Source: JAIVGV01 sp031425275 (GTDB lineage Bacteria; Acidobacteriota; Blastocatellia; Pyrinomonadales; Pyrinomonadaceae). From it: a DNA stretch of 64,000 bases. The notes under the pieces are model-generated. The model was given only the letters and a program-made list of their open reading frames with translations, was not told the origin of the DNA and ran no database searches. Below are positions 53,031 to 62,066 of the stretch, in pieces. How positions within the stretch are numbered: the stretch's first letter is position 1; each line of letters begins with the position of its first letter. Where the stretch lies: NCBI GenBank assembly GCA_031425275.1, contig JANPJA010000057.1, forward strand, positions 62,001 to 126,000, in the 5' to 3' direction. The position numbers were made by a program, and so were the translations under genes.

Positions 53031-53244
53031 CGTGGGAGCGGCTTTTACAATTCACCATCCACGAATGACGCCATTAGCGTGCCAGGATCACTTTCGTTTG
53101 CCTGGCTCTACCGAATAGCTGAATAGAAACCGAGGCGTGTAACTGTTCTCGTGATCGACGCGCATAAATTCGATTGATTTTAGATTATTGAAAGAAGAGC
53201 GGCTTAACATTTGAGGACTTGTGCCGGTTTAGGCTGTGAACAGC

Positions 53245-54417
53245 TTAACACTCGCCCTTAAGCGAGATTCTTGGCGAGAACGATTGTCCGGCTCGCCTGC
53301 GTCGCTTGTCCTCGTACATCAATTCGTCAGCCTTGCTCATCGCATCCTCGATTGAGAGCACATCGCTGAGGCGCACCACGCCCACGCTCATCGAGATGAC
53401 GAAGGGCGCGGCGGCGCGCTCGTTATGCAGATTAACTATCTCCCGGAGGCGCGACGTGAAGAACTCCCCGTCCACGTCGTCGGATCCAACCACGAGGACG
53501 GCAAACTCGTCGCCGCCCATTCGGGCGATGACGTCCGACTCGCGGAACGATTTGCACAGCAACTTGCCCGCAGTAACGATGGCGCGTGAGCCTTCCTCAT
53601 GCCCGTACTCATCATTTATCAGTTTCAGCCCATCCATGTCGGCGAAGACGAGCAGGAGCCCCATCTTCGTTCGCCGCGCGATCCGCACCTGTTGTGCAGC
53701 CAGCGTCAGGAATCCGCGCCTGTTGTGCAGGCCCGTCAGTTCGTCCGTGAGTGACATCTCGCGCAGGGCGCTCTCCCTCAACTTGCGCCGCGCCACATCT
53801 CGTCTGACCAGCAGGTAAGAGAAAGAAAGCAGAAGGAACACCGCCACCGTCAGGGCGAAGAAAGCCGCGACCACCCGCCGCGCCGATGTCTGTGCCTTCT
53901 CCGTGCGTGCCAAGAGCAGGCGGCCTTCCTCGTCATTCATTTCGCGAATGAGCTGCCTGATGGCATCCATCTCCACCTTGCCCCGCCCTGATTTCACCAC
54001 CCCGGCGGCGGCTTCCTCATCGCCACGCCTGCGAAGTGCGATTACTTCGTTGATGACGGCGAGGTTTCGCTCAACCCGGCGCTGTAACTCGGGGATGCGC
54101 TTCTGCTGGTTCGGGTTACCCGCCGTCAACTGCCGCACCCGTTCGATGCCATCACTCAGGCGCGGGAGTGCGGCGTTATACGGCTCCAGGAAACGCTCGT
54201 CGCCGGTGATGACGTACCCGCGCTGCCCGGTCTGCGCGTCGGTCATTGAGGCAATGACATTGTCTAAGCTGACGATCACCTCAAAGGTGTGGGTGACCTT
54301 TTGATTCTCATCCAGTAAGCCTTTCGTGGTGCGGAAAGTCGCCATACCCAAGCCGACCATCAGGAGGAAGGCGAGGCAGAAGCCCGAGATGACTTTAATC
54401 TCAGTGGTGACTCTCAT
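53245..54417 (-). CDS. Membrane CHASE3-GGDEF diguanylate cyclase
   Basis: 390 residues. First membrane helix (VISGFCLAFLLMVGLGMA, about 9-26), then a periplasmic CHASE3 domain (DNVIASMTDAQTGQRGYVIT, DERFLEPYNAALPRLSDGIE), a second helix (VVAAFFALTVAVFLLLSFSY, about 180-200) and a cytoplasmic GGDEF domain: LTDELTGLHNRRGFL, FADMDGLKLINDEYGHEEGS and ARMGGDEFAVLVVGSD. An RESD sequence five residues before GGDEF is the inhibitory c-di-GMP site. The protein should make cyclic di-GMP in response to an unknown extracytoplasmic signal. No EAL partner is nearby. Confidence 0.92.
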   Translation of the reverse strand: MRVTTEIKVISGFCLAFLLMVGLGMATFRTTKGLLDENQKVTHTFEVIVSLDNVIASMTDAQTGQRGYVITGDERFLEPYNAALPRLSDGIERVRQLTAGNPNQQKRIPELQRRVERNLAVINEVIALRRRGDEEAAAGVVKSGRGKVEMDAIRQLIREMNDEEGRLLLARTEKAQTSARRVVAAFFALTVAVFLLLSFSYLLVRRDVARRKLRESALREMSLTDELTGLHNRRGFLTLAAQQVRIARRTKMGLLLVFADMDGLKLINDEYGHEEGSRAIVTAGKLLCKSFRESDVIARMGGDEFAVLVVGSDDVDGEFFTSRLREIVNLHNERAAAPFVISMSVGVVRLSDVLSIEDAMSKADELMYEDKRRRRAGQSFSPRISLKGEC

Positions 54418-54572
54418 TATCTCCAGTAAAAATTCCTCTTCCCGAAGGAAAGCCCGGATATTGTAACCTCGTCTCGGCAGCCCCCGAAAGGCGCGTCGAG
54501 CGAGAGTCTTCCCCGCCCCGCCGCTTTGTGCTAACTTCGGAGCCGTAGTTCCGACCCGTTTACACGAATTTT

Positions 54573-55067
54573 ATGCGACGCGCCATCTACCCCGGCTCCT
54601 TCGACCCCGTGACCAACGGCCACCTCGACATCATCGGGCGCGGCTGCAAACTCTTCGACGAAATCGTCATCGCCGTCGTCGTCAACCCCGACAAGCGCCC
54701 GCTCTTCTCAGTCGAAGAGCGGCACGAGATTCTGTCCGAGGCCATCAAGGGCATCGACGCGGGCGGTTGTCTGCTCTCGGTCGATAGCTTTGAGGGGCTG
54801 TTGATGGAGTACGCCATGCGCAAAGGCGCGGGCGCGGTCGTGCGCGGCATTCGCGCCATCTCGGATTACGAGTTCGAACTCCAGATGGCCCTGATGAACC
54901 GCCGGCTGGAGCCGCGCATCGAGACGGTCTTCATGATGTCGGCCGAAGATTACTCCTACGTCAGCTCGCGCCTCGTCAAAGAAGTTTTTCATCTCGGCGG
55001 CAGCATCCGGGGCCTCGTGCCGGAGACGGTGGAGCGGCGGATGCGCGAAAAACTTGGGCGCGGCTGA
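54573..55067 (+). CDS. coaD: Phosphopantetheine adenylyltransferase
   Basis: 164 residues, the normal length. Signature start RRAIYPGSFDPVTNGHLDII (nucleotidyl-transferase GxFDPxxxGH motif), then VVNPDKRPLFSVEERHEIL, GAGAVVRGIRAISDYEFELQ, NRRLEPRIETVFMMSAEDYS and YVSSRLVKEVFHLGG. It transfers AMP to 4'-phosphopantetheine in coenzyme A synthesis. It begins 155 bp from the divergent cyclase gene and runs toward the aminotransferase in the same direction. Confidence 0.95.
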   Translation: MRRAIYPGSFDPVTNGHLDIIGRGCKLFDEIVIAVVVNPDKRPLFSVEERHEILSEAIKGIDAGGCLLSVDSFEGLLMEYAMRKGAGAVVRGIRAISDYEFELQMALMNRRLEPRIETVFMMSAEDYSYVSSRLVKEVFHLGGSIRGLVPETVERRMREKLGRG

Positions 55068-55126
55068 CCCACTCTTCCGAACGGTTAACGCCCGCGCGCG
55101 ACGGCCTTTGATAATCGCGCCTTCAC

Positions 55127-56335
55127 ATGATGATGACTGAACCAGCCGCCGCGTCTTTCCCCGTCTCCGAGCGCGTCGCGAAGATGCACCCTTCGGCGAC
55201 GCTCGGCGCGATGCAGAAGGCCATCGCGCTGCGCGCCGCCGGCGTGGACGTGGTCGATCTCGGCGCGGGCGAGCCGGACTTCGACACGCCCGACCACATC
55301 AAACAGGCCGCCGCCGACGCCCTCGCCCGCGGCGAGACGAAGTACACGGCGACGGGCGGGACGCGCGCATTGCAAGAAGCAATCGCGGGCTACTACGAGC
55401 GCGAGTTCGCCGCGCGCGTCGAGCCGTCCGAGGTAATGGCGACGGCCGGCGGCAAGCAGGCCATCTTCAACGCCGTCGTCTCGCTCGTGAACCCCGGCGA
55501 GGAGGTTTTGATCCCGCGCCCCTACTGGGTCACGCTCCCCGAAATCGTCACTTTCGCGGGGGGCACGCCCGTCTTCATCGAGACGGAGGAGACCGACTTT
55601 CAGCTCACCGCCGAGCAGGTGCGTCGCGCGCTGACGCCGCGCACGAAACTCATCATCATCAACTCGCCGTCGAATCCTTCGGGTCGAGTCGTCGCGCCCG
55701 AGGAGTTCCGCAAGATCATGGAACTGGTCGCGGAGCGCGGCATCCACGCCGTCTCGGACGAGTGCTACCTGCAACTCGTCTATCCGCCCGCGCGCGTCTT
55801 CAGCGGGGCGAGTCTTGAACCGGAACTGCGGGCGCGGCTGTGCGTCGCCGGGTCGCTCTCGAAGACTTACGCGATGACCGGCCTCCGGCTGGGCTACTCG
55901 CTCGCCCCGGCGGCGTGGACGAAGGCGATGCTGCTCGTGCAGGGCCACTCGACGAGTAATCCCAACTCGGTCGCGCAGGCGGCGGCGGTCGCCGCGCTCA
56001 ACTCGCCGCAAGAATGCGTCCGGGAGATGCTGTCCGAGTACGACACGCGGCGCGTCTGGCTGGCCCGCCAACTCGACGGGATTCCGGGCTTCCGCTGCAT
56101 CGCGCCCGAAGGCGCGTTTTACGCCTTCCCCGAAATCCGCGACTGTCTAAAAGGCTCTGTGAAAACCTCCGGCGACTTCGCGGAAAAGCTCTTGCAGGAG
56201 GAGCAGGTGGTGGTGACGGACGGCGCGGGGTTCGGCGCGGAAGGCTACATCCGCATCTCTTACGCGACGAGCCTCGACCGGCTTGAAGAAGGCGTGCGCC
56301 GCATACGGCACGTGGCCGAGCAGTGCGCGGCCTGA
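55127..56335 (+). CDS. Aspartate aminotransferase (class I, subgroup Ib)
   Basis: 402 residues. Class I PLP motifs: VDLGAGEPDFDTPDHIKQAA, INSPSNPSGRVVAPEEFRKI, SDECYLQLVYP and the Schiff-base lysine in CVAGSLSKTYAMTGLRLGYS. The absence of the typical subgroup Ia arginine pattern and the EPDFDTP start fit the Ib aspartate/prephenate type. It exchanges the amino group between aspartate and 2-oxoglutarate; some members also use prephenate. The gene ends 125 bp before the convergent TonB-like gene, with a strong hairpin between. Confidence 0.9.
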   Translation: MMMTEPAAASFPVSERVAKMHPSATLGAMQKAIALRAAGVDVVDLGAGEPDFDTPDHIKQAAADALARGETKYTATGGTRALQEAIAGYYEREFAARVEPSEVMATAGGKQAIFNAVVSLVNPGEEVLIPRPYWVTLPEIVTFAGGTPVFIETEETDFQLTAEQVRRALTPRTKLIIINSPSNPSGRVVAPEEFRKIMELVAERGIHAVSDECYLQLVYPPARVFSGASLEPELRARLCVAGSLSKTYAMTGLRLGYSLAPAAWTKAMLLVQGHSTSNPNSVAQAAAVAALNSPQECVREMLSEYDTRRVWLARQLDGIPGFRCIAPEGAFYAFPEIRDCLKGSVKTSGDFAEKLLQEEQVVVTDGAGFGAEGYIRISYATSLDRLEEGVRRIRHVAEQCAA

Positions 56336-56392
56336 CGGCCGGGAAGTTTGTCGGCGGAAGTTCACCTACCAGAATCGGATAGATTTACGCGG

Positions 56393-56430
56393 CGAAGCGG
56401 CGACTCTCGATCAAGAGAGTCGCCGCTTCG
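56393..56430. terminator. 16-bp perfect hairpin between convergent genes
   Basis: Positions 56393-56408 and 56415-56430 are perfect reverse complements around a six-base loop, followed by TTTCTTC on the plus strand. A strong terminator for the aminotransferase gene and possibly for the gene ending at 56460. Confidence 0.8.
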
Positions 56431-56459
56431 TTTCTTCCCGGTACAGACTTTCGCGTCCG

Positions 56460-57908
56460 TCAGTAGATGTTGAAGTTGTACTGGATGGTGACGTATTGCG
56501 AAACCTTGCGGCCGTCCTTCTCCGCCGGCGAGAACCTGATTTGTCTCGCGGCGGCGATGGCCTTCTCGGTCAGGCCGTCGGGGAGGCGCGACAGCGGGGA
56601 GATGTTCGAGACCGAACCGTTAGCGTTTAAGACCATGCGCAGGCTGACACTCCCGGTGATCTGATTCTTGCGCGCTTCTTCGGTGTAGAGCGGCTCGGGG
56701 CGCGAGGTGATCTGGGCCTTGCGCGTCACCTCTTTGGCACTGAAGGTGCGGTTGTAGTCGGGGCCGCCGCCGCCGCCGCCGCCGGGGCCGCCCCCGCCGT
56801 CGTTGCGGTCGCCGCCGCCAATGTTGCCGCCGCGGCCCGGGCCGACGCCGCCGCCATCACCGGGGCCGACGCCGCCGCCCTTGCCGTCGCCGATGCCGTT
56901 GCCGGAGCCGGGGCCGGAGCTAGTCTCGGTTGACTTCGACTTCGGGTCGCCGTAGGGCAAATTGCGCGGGTCGGGTGGGACGAGCAGAGGGTCTGCCACG
57001 ACCGTCGCGGGCACGGGCAGACTCGGGTTCTTGATGGTCGGCGGGTTCGGATCGGGGGCGCGCACCTGCGGAATAGTCAGCGACGCGGGCGGGAGCTTGC
57101 CGAACGAAGCGGGCTTCTGCTCCATGCGTCCGCCGCCGCCGCCGCCGCCCGCCTTCTCCTGCTTCGGCTTCGAGCCGCCGCCGTTGCCCTTGTTAAAACC
57201 GGCCGTACCCTTCTCAGGGGTGGGCTGTTCCTGAGGCACGTCCTGCACTTGGCCGATGTATTCGAGGTCTTCGCGGACGTTGCTGCGCGCCAGTTCGGAA
57301 CAAGGACGGCCCGCAATCGCGAGGAACGTACACCTGATCTTGTCCCAGCTTTCGGAAAGGCCGACGACGCCCATGAGCGCGATCATGGCGATGAGCGCGC
57401 CCATGATCCCGGCGGCAACATAAGGTTGCGAAACCGTGTGCCACCCGGCGCGGCCGTAAGCAGTGGCGCCGCGTTTGGTGAAGCCGACTGGATCGCGCTT
57501 GAACTCCGGCCACGTCAGCTCGGACTCACTCGCCACCTCCCGCACCTCGCGCAGCAGGCGGCTGCCCAAGCCTTCGTCATCAATGAAGGTAAAATTGAAG
57601 TCCTCACGGCCGGAGGCGGAAGCCGAACCGGCGGCGGCGGCCGAGGCAGCCGCGCCCGCGGCCCAACCGCTACCGTTATTGTCCTCGTCGCCGGTCGCCG
57701 GCGGCGGAGAGGTGATCGTCTCGTTGCCGTCGGCTTCTGCGGGGACGCCGTCGAAGCGGGCCGAGGTTTCGTCGCCATCCGGGGCTAGACCCAACGGGTC
57801 GGAATCAACTTCAGACGGATCAAACCCACCGGGCAGCGCCGTGCCGTCCACCGGGCAGTAGCTGAACTTGTCTGCGAAGACTTCTTCGCAATTCGGACAC
57901 TTCTTCAT
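56460..57908 (-). CDS. Zinc-ribbon/TonB C-terminal chimera (energy transducer-like)
   Basis: 482 residues from the ATG at 57908; a start 28 codons upstream is open but would displace the zinc ribbon from the N-terminus. Residues 1-25 form a four-cysteine ribbon (KKCPNCEEVFADKFSYCPVD). An acidic, Ala/Ser-rich stretch follows, then one membrane helix at about 190-212 (YVAAGIMGALIAMIALMGVV), a long Pro/Gly-rich periplasmic linker with glycine runs, and a TonB C-terminal domain (ITSRPEPLYTEEARKNQITG, VSLRMVLNANGSVSN, IRFSPAEKDGRKVSQYVTIQ). It should link the inner membrane to outer-membrane receptors, but unlike classical TonB it carries a large cytosolic part. No ExbB/ExbD genes are in the window. 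Confidence 0.82.
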   Translation of the reverse strand: MKKCPNCEEVFADKFSYCPVDGTALPGGFDPSEVDSDPLGLAPDGDETSARFDGVPAEADGNETITSPPPATGDEDNNGSGWAAGAAASAAAAGSASASGREDFNFTFIDDEGLGSRLLREVREVASESELTWPEFKRDPVGFTKRGATAYGRAGWHTVSQPYVAAGIMGALIAMIALMGVVGLSESWDKIRCTFLAIAGRPCSELARSNVREDLEYIGQVQDVPQEQPTPEKGTAGFNKGNGGGSKPKQEKAGGGGGGGRMEQKPASFGKLPPASLTIPQVRAPDPNPPTIKNPSLPVPATVVADPLLVPPDPRNLPYGDPKSKSTETSSGPGSGNGIGDGKGGGVGPGDGGGVGPGRGGNIGGGDRNDGGGGPGGGGGGGPDYNRTFSAKEVTRKAQITSRPEPLYTEEARKNQITGSVSLRMVLNANGSVSNISPLSRLPDGLTEKAIAAARQIRFSPAEKDGRKVSQYVTIQYNFNIY

Positions 57909-58357
57909 CGCGTCTTTCCCTCTAACCTTGCAGTCTGAACCGACCGGCCGCGCCGGCCCGCGCCCTTCGTTGACCCACCGGGCGACCGCCACGCCCGATT
58001 ATACATACTAAACTTCAACTCCTTAAAGTTGAAAGGCCGCCGGGCCAGTCTCGGCGGATCGCCCCAGCTAAGATGCTCAGCCCGCCCGCCGGGAAGCCTG
58101 AAACGTCCACCAAAATTTACTTAATTCCTTGTCTTACCTATCCGACTCCGGCGGCCCGCCGCGCCCGCGCGTGCGGCCTACACGTCGCGGTGCAAGCCCC
58201 CTCGCGGTTTTTATACGCCGGTTTGACCGACGCCCGGCCGGACTCTAAACTGCACGGGCAGGCATCCCCCCGGCCGCCGACCCGGCATCTAATGAATTCG
58301 GCCCGGCCGTGCCCGCGACACAACTGGCGTCTCTCGTCTGATGATCCGACACCCCGT
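57909..58357. other. Divergent intergenic region, about 450 bp
   Basis: Lies between the TonB-like gene (minus) and the M16-like gene (plus). A short symmetric element TTCAACT-CCTTAA-AGTTGAA occurs near 58014-58033 and could be an operator or small hairpin. Open frames continue upstream of the M16 start but have no signal peptide or recognisable domain, so I take the region as non-coding. Confidence 0.4.
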
Positions 58358-59794
58358 ATGAATTTCACCAATAATACTTCAAGCGTTCGTATCCGACGCG
58401 GGCTGGCGCTCGCGCTCTCCGCGTTTTTTTTAGCCTCCCCGTTCGCGGCCGCGCGAGCCCAATCCGCCGCGCCCGCCAAGGAAGAAAAACTGCTGAACGG
58501 CTTGCGGATCGTTTTTGTCGGCCGGCCCGGTGTGCCGAAAGTCTGGATGAAACTGCGAGTCCACAGCGGCGCGGCCTTCGATCTGGCGGGGCGCGAAGGC
58601 ATGACTCAACTTCTCAGCGACGCACTTTTTCCAGACCCCACGACGCGCCAGTACATCACCGAAGAACTGGGCGGGCAACTGGATGTGCGGACGACTTATG
58701 ACGCGGTTGACGTGGCCGTGAGCGGCGACGCGGACAAATTCGACCGTCTCGTCGAGCTGCTGCGCAACGCCTTCCTACAGATGCGGCTTTCGCCGGACGA
58801 GGTCAAACGGCTCAAGGACGTGCGGCTTAAATCGGCGCGCGAGTCGGAGTCGCCCTCGGTCACGGCCGACCGCGCCGTCGCCGCACGACTCTACGGGCCG
58901 CACCCCTACGGACGCACCATCACGGGGACGACCGTGTCGCTCGCGCGCCTCGACCGCGCCGACTTGATGCTCGCGCGCGAGCGATTCCACAACCCGAACA
59001 ACGCGACCCTCGTCGTCGTCGGGAACATCGACCGCGCGCGGGCCATGCGTGTCTTCCGGCAGTATCTCGGCGCGTGGCGCAAGGGCGACTCGATCGCCCC
59101 CGCCACCTTCCGCCAGCCCGACGCGCCCGACGCGCGCGCGCTCATCATCGACACGCCCGGCGCGAACGAGGCCGAAGTCCGCATCGCACTCCGCGGACTC
59201 GCGCGCACGGAGCGCGACCGCGCGGCCGCCGCACTGCTCGCACACGTCGCGCGCGAACGCTGGCAGACCGCCCTCAAAGACGCGAATGCAACTAACGTCA
59301 ATGCCGCCCACGACGCGCACGCCCTGAACGGAGTCTTCCGCTTGAGCGCGAGCGTCCCGGCCGGTTCGGCGCGGGCCGCGGTTGAGTCGGGCCGCGCGAT
59401 TCTGCTCTCGCTCGCCGGCTCTCCGGTCTCGGCCGCCGAACTGGACAAGGCGAAACGCGATCTGACGACGGCGACTCCGGTTCGTACTACCCCCGACCAA
59501 ATTTTCGCCGACGACTGGTTAGATACAACCACTTTCAAATTCGACGCGGCCGAGGACACGCGCACTCTCGCCGCGACGCCCCCGACCGCCGCCGACCTCC
59601 AACGTGTCGCCGCGCGCCTGTTCCGCGATGCCCCGCAAGCCACGGTCGTCGCCGGCCCGGCGTCGGAGTTGCGCACCGCGCTCGCGAATCTCGCGGGCGG
59701 AGTCGAGACCGAGGGCGAGCGGGCCGCGACACAGCCCGCCGCCAAACCTTCGCCCGCCCCCGCCGTCGCGCCGCCCGCGAGCCGCCGCCCATAA
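58358..59794 (+). CDS. Exported M16-like protein without the zinc-binding motif
   Basis: 478 residues from the ATG at 58358, which gives a signal peptide (GLALALSAFFLASPFAAARA). The M16 fold is recognisable: LLNGLRIVFVGRPGVPKVWM, HSGAAFDLAGREGMTQLLSD, EELGGQLDVRTTYDAVDVAV, AARLYGPHPYGRTITGT and RERFHNPNNATLVVVGNIDR. The HxxEH zinc motif expected in the AGREGMTQLLSDALF stretch is missing, so this should be a non-catalytic subunit or binding protein. Active M16 proteins often pair with such a partner, but no second M16 gene is in the window. The C-terminus is a Pro/Ala-rich tail. Confidence 0.82.
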   Translation: MNFTNNTSSVRIRRGLALALSAFFLASPFAAARAQSAAPAKEEKLLNGLRIVFVGRPGVPKVWMKLRVHSGAAFDLAGREGMTQLLSDALFPDPTTRQYITEELGGQLDVRTTYDAVDVAVSGDADKFDRLVELLRNAFLQMRLSPDEVKRLKDVRLKSARESESPSVTADRAVAARLYGPHPYGRTITGTTVSLARLDRADLMLARERFHNPNNATLVVVGNIDRARAMRVFRQYLGAWRKGDSIAPATFRQPDAPDARALIIDTPGANEAEVRIALRGLARTERDRAAAALLAHVARERWQTALKDANATNVNAAHDAHALNGVFRLSASVPAGSARAAVESGRAILLSLAGSPVSAAELDKAKRDLTTATPVRTTPDQIFADDWLDTTTFKFDAAEDTRTLAATPPTAADLQRVAARLFRDAPQATVVAGPASELRTALANLAGGVETEGERAATQPAAKPSPAPAVAPPASRRP

Positions 59795-59856
59795 TCAACT
59801 CACCAAGAATCCACAAGACGACTGCAACCAAAACGCGCCGCGTCACCCGTACATTG

Positions 59857-60609
59857 ATGATGACAACACATCCGCAAACCGGGGACGACGAAGGCTCGCT
59901 GCGAAGCGAGCACGCACGGCGTGTGCGCGCGATGTTTTCGGGCATCGCCCCGCGCTACGATCTTTTAAATCATTTGCTGTCGGCCGGCATCGACCGTCGC
60001 TGGCGAAAGCTCGTCGCGCGGCGTCTCGAAACCGCGGTCGGGCGTGGAGCGCGAGTCCTCGACGTGGCGTGCGGGACTGGCGATCTGTCGCTGGCGCTCG
60101 CCGAGTCTTGCGGCGCGGTGGTCGTCGGACTCGACTTCTGCCGCCCGATGCTCGACATCGCGCGTCGCAAGTCCGTCGGCACGGGCCGGGCGATGCCCTT
60201 CGTCGAAGGCGACGCCTTGAGCCTCCCGTTTGCGGGCGGCGAGTTCGACGCCGCGACCATCGCGTTCGGGCTGCGCAACCTCGCGAGCGTCGAGGGCGGT
60301 CTGAAAGAGTTGTGGCGCGTGACGCGGCCCGGCGGGTCGGTCTTCGTGCTGGAATTTTCGCAGCCGGTCGTACCGGGATTCCGCGGCCTGTTCAACTTCT
60401 ACTTCACGCGCATCTTGCCGCGCGTCGGAGGTTTGGTCAGCGGCTCGCGCGGGGCTTACGAGTATCTGCCCGATTCGGTCACACGCTTTCCGGATCAGGA
60501 GCGGCTGGCCGGGATGATGCGCTCGGCCGGTTTTGAGCGGGTGGAATATAAAAATTTGACGGGCGGGATCGCGGCGCTCCACACGGGCACGCGCCCGACG
60601 CGCCCGTGA
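59857..60609 (+). CDS. ubiE: Demethylmenaquinone/ubiquinone-type C-methyltransferase
   Basis: 250 residues from the ATG at 59857; TTG at 59854 and ATG at 59860 are equally possible starts. UbiE/MenG signatures: VRAMFSGIAPRYDLLNHLLS, GIDRRWRKLVARRL, VLDVACGTGDLSLALAES (AdoMet loop), FAGGEFDAATIAFGLRNLAS, AYEYLPDSVTRFPDQERLAG and YKNLTGGIAALHTG. The enzyme methylates the quinone ring with S-adenosylmethionine; in an acidobacterium the product would be menaquinone (menG), which is inference. Confidence 0.92.
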   Translation: MMTTHPQTGDDEGSLRSEHARRVRAMFSGIAPRYDLLNHLLSAGIDRRWRKLVARRLETAVGRGARVLDVACGTGDLSLALAESCGAVVVGLDFCRPMLDIARRKSVGTGRAMPFVEGDALSLPFAGGEFDAATIAFGLRNLASVEGGLKELWRVTRPGGSVFVLEFSQPVVPGFRGLFNFYFTRILPRVGGLVSGSRGAYEYLPDSVTRFPDQERLAGMMRSAGFERVEYKNLTGGIAALHTGTRPTRP

Positions 60610-60906
60610 ACCGGGTGGTTGCGTCGAACAAAGCGAGGCGCACCTCAAACGAAGCCCGGCGGGACGGTGTCAGCGTCGTCGTTTGGTGGTTGTCGGGGCC
60701 GCCGTGCGACGAACGACACCGCGCCCGCCGGGTTTCGTTGTTCAAAAGCCGTGAACCGTTGGGAAACCGTGAACTGTGAACCGTCAACCGTGACAGGATG
60801 AAACTCATTTCTACCTATCACGGTTGACGGTTCACAGTTCACGGCTTTTCGGTGCTATCATCCCGCCCATCGGCACTTCATCCCAACACGAACGCTTCTC
60901 CGCCAG
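60610..60906. repeat. Intergenic region with two nested inverted repeats (AACCGTG heptamers)
   Basis: Left array 60744-60794 has heptamers AACCGTG, AACTGTG, AACCGTC; right arm 60818-60849 is the reverse complement over about 25 bp plus AAAAGCC/GGCTTTT. Upstream of it a second, imperfect GC-rich inverted repeat (about 60648-60668 with 60713-60734, AGCCCGGCGG/CCGCCGGGTT) spans much of the remaining gap. No coding frame is convincing. Confidence 0.8.
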
Positions 60907-61899
60907 ATGAAGCACAAACTATCCGGCGCCGCGCGGCGCGTTCTGATCCTGCTGCTCGTCGTGTGGACGGTGGTTTCGCTCGTCACGCTGCTCATCGAGT
61001 TGGTGCCGGGCGACCCGGCCGTCGCCATCCTCGGCGAGCAGGCGACGCCCGAGCAAATCGATCAGTTCCGCCGCCGGCACAACCTCGACCGCCCGGCCTT
61101 CTTCGTCACCGCCCCGCCCGACGCAACCGGCTCGCGCTCGCTGCGCTGGCACGGGTGGGATAACCGCTACGTCGATTACTGGAGCGGCATCCTGCGCGGC
61201 GACATGGGCAGATCGTTTCGCACCGACCGCGGCGTGCGGGAGATGATCCTCGAACGCTACCCGGCCACCATTCAACTCGCGCTGGCCGCGCTCGTCGTCG
61301 CCGTCTCGATAGCCGTCCCGCTCGGCGTCTTCGCCGGCCGCAACAAGGGCACGCTCATCGACAACACGCTGTCGGTCGTCGCGCTCGTCGGCATCAGCGT
61401 GCCGAGCTTCGTCGTCGGGCCGCTGATGATCTACGTCTTCGCCGTCAAGCTGCAAATCCTGCCCGTGTCGGGGCGCGAATACTGGGAGGCGACGATCCTC
61501 CCGGCCGTCACGCTCGGGGCCGCGCTCTCCGCCCTGCTGACGCGCATGGTGCGCTCCTCCGTCATCGAAGAACTGGGCGAGGACTACGTCCGCACGGCCC
61601 GCGCGAAGGGTTTGGGCGAGCGCTCCGTGCTCTTCAAACACGTGCTGAAGAACGGGCTGATCCCCGTCGTCACCATCCTCGGACTCCAACTCGGCGTGCT
61701 GCTCGCGGGGGCGATTGTGACCGAGAAAATTTTTAACTGGCCCGGCGTCGGCCTGCTGCTCATCGACGACGGCATCAGCAAGCGCGACTACCGCGTCGTG
61801 CAGGGCTGCGTCCTCGTCATCAGCGTCACCTACATCATCGCCAACACGCTGACCGACATGCTCTACCGCCGGCTCGACCCGCGGATCAGAGTCTCGTGA
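60907..61899 (+). CDS. ABC transporter permease, DppB/OppB type
   Basis: 330 residues with six or so membrane segments. Typical start VLILLLVVWTVVSLVTLLIE followed by LVPGDPAVAILGEQATPEQI, and the cytosolic EAA loop EELGEDYVRTARAKGLGERS that contacts the ATPase, then LFKHVLKNGLIPVVTILGLQ. Members take up oligopeptides, nickel or glycans with a periplasmic binding protein. An insertion at about residues 70-100 (containing ATGSRSLRWHGWDNRYVDYW) is as in many DppB proteins. No binding protein gene is in view. Confidence 0.9.
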   Translation: MKHKLSGAARRVLILLLVVWTVVSLVTLLIELVPGDPAVAILGEQATPEQIDQFRRRHNLDRPAFFVTAPPDATGSRSLRWHGWDNRYVDYWSGILRGDMGRSFRTDRGVREMILERYPATIQLALAALVVAVSIAVPLGVFAGRNKGTLIDNTLSVVALVGISVPSFVVGPLMIYVFAVKLQILPVSGREYWEATILPAVTLGAALSALLTRMVRSSVIEELGEDYVRTARAKGLGERSVLFKHVLKNGLIPVVTILGLQLGVLLAGAIVTEKIFNWPGVGLLLIDDGISKRDYRVVQGCVLVISVTYIIANTLTDMLYRRLDPRIRVS

Positions 61900-61903
61900 C
61901 TTT

Positions 61904-62060
61904 GTCAGTGGTCAGTGGTCAGTCGTCCGTTGTTTGTGATTATCCGGCGACTAATTAACTATGAGCCTTCAAATTCAGAAGCAGAAACAACTGACCACTG
62001 ACCACTGACCACTGACCACTGACCACTGACCACTGACCACTGACCACCGACCACCGACCG
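61904..62060. repeat. Heptamer inverted array (ACCACTG family)
   Basis: Left arm 61904-61935 with GTCAGTG words; right arm from 61986 to 62060 includes seven consecutive ACCACTG units and two ACCACCG units. The array separates two permease genes that normally form a close operon and ends six bases before the start of the second. Confidence 0.9.
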
Positions 62061-62066
62061 CTTTCC

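Larger units (their letters stand above)
52745..53244. other. 500-bp gap upstream of metH with hairpins, no gene recognised
   Basis: This gap separates metH from the diguanylate cyclase gene, both on the minus strand. It holds a heptamer array, two terminator-like hairpins (52826-52852, 52996-53030), a direct repeat CGTGG(A/G)AGCGGCTTTT (53013 and 53031) and a short hairpin GCCAGG/CCTGGC (about 53081-53106). I looked for B12, SAM and SAH riboswitch cores and recognised none. An 88-residue plus-strand open frame here has no support. Confidence 0.45.

Noticed and set aside
52860..53126. 88-residue plus-strand open frame upstream of metH
   Set aside because: No recognisable domain, no ribosome site, and it runs through two hairpins and a repeat; composition is that of the non-coding gap.
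52745..53244. Cobalamin, SAM or SAH riboswitch upstream of metH
   Set aside because: I searched both strands for the conserved core words by eye and found none; the terminator alone is not enough to call a riboswitch.
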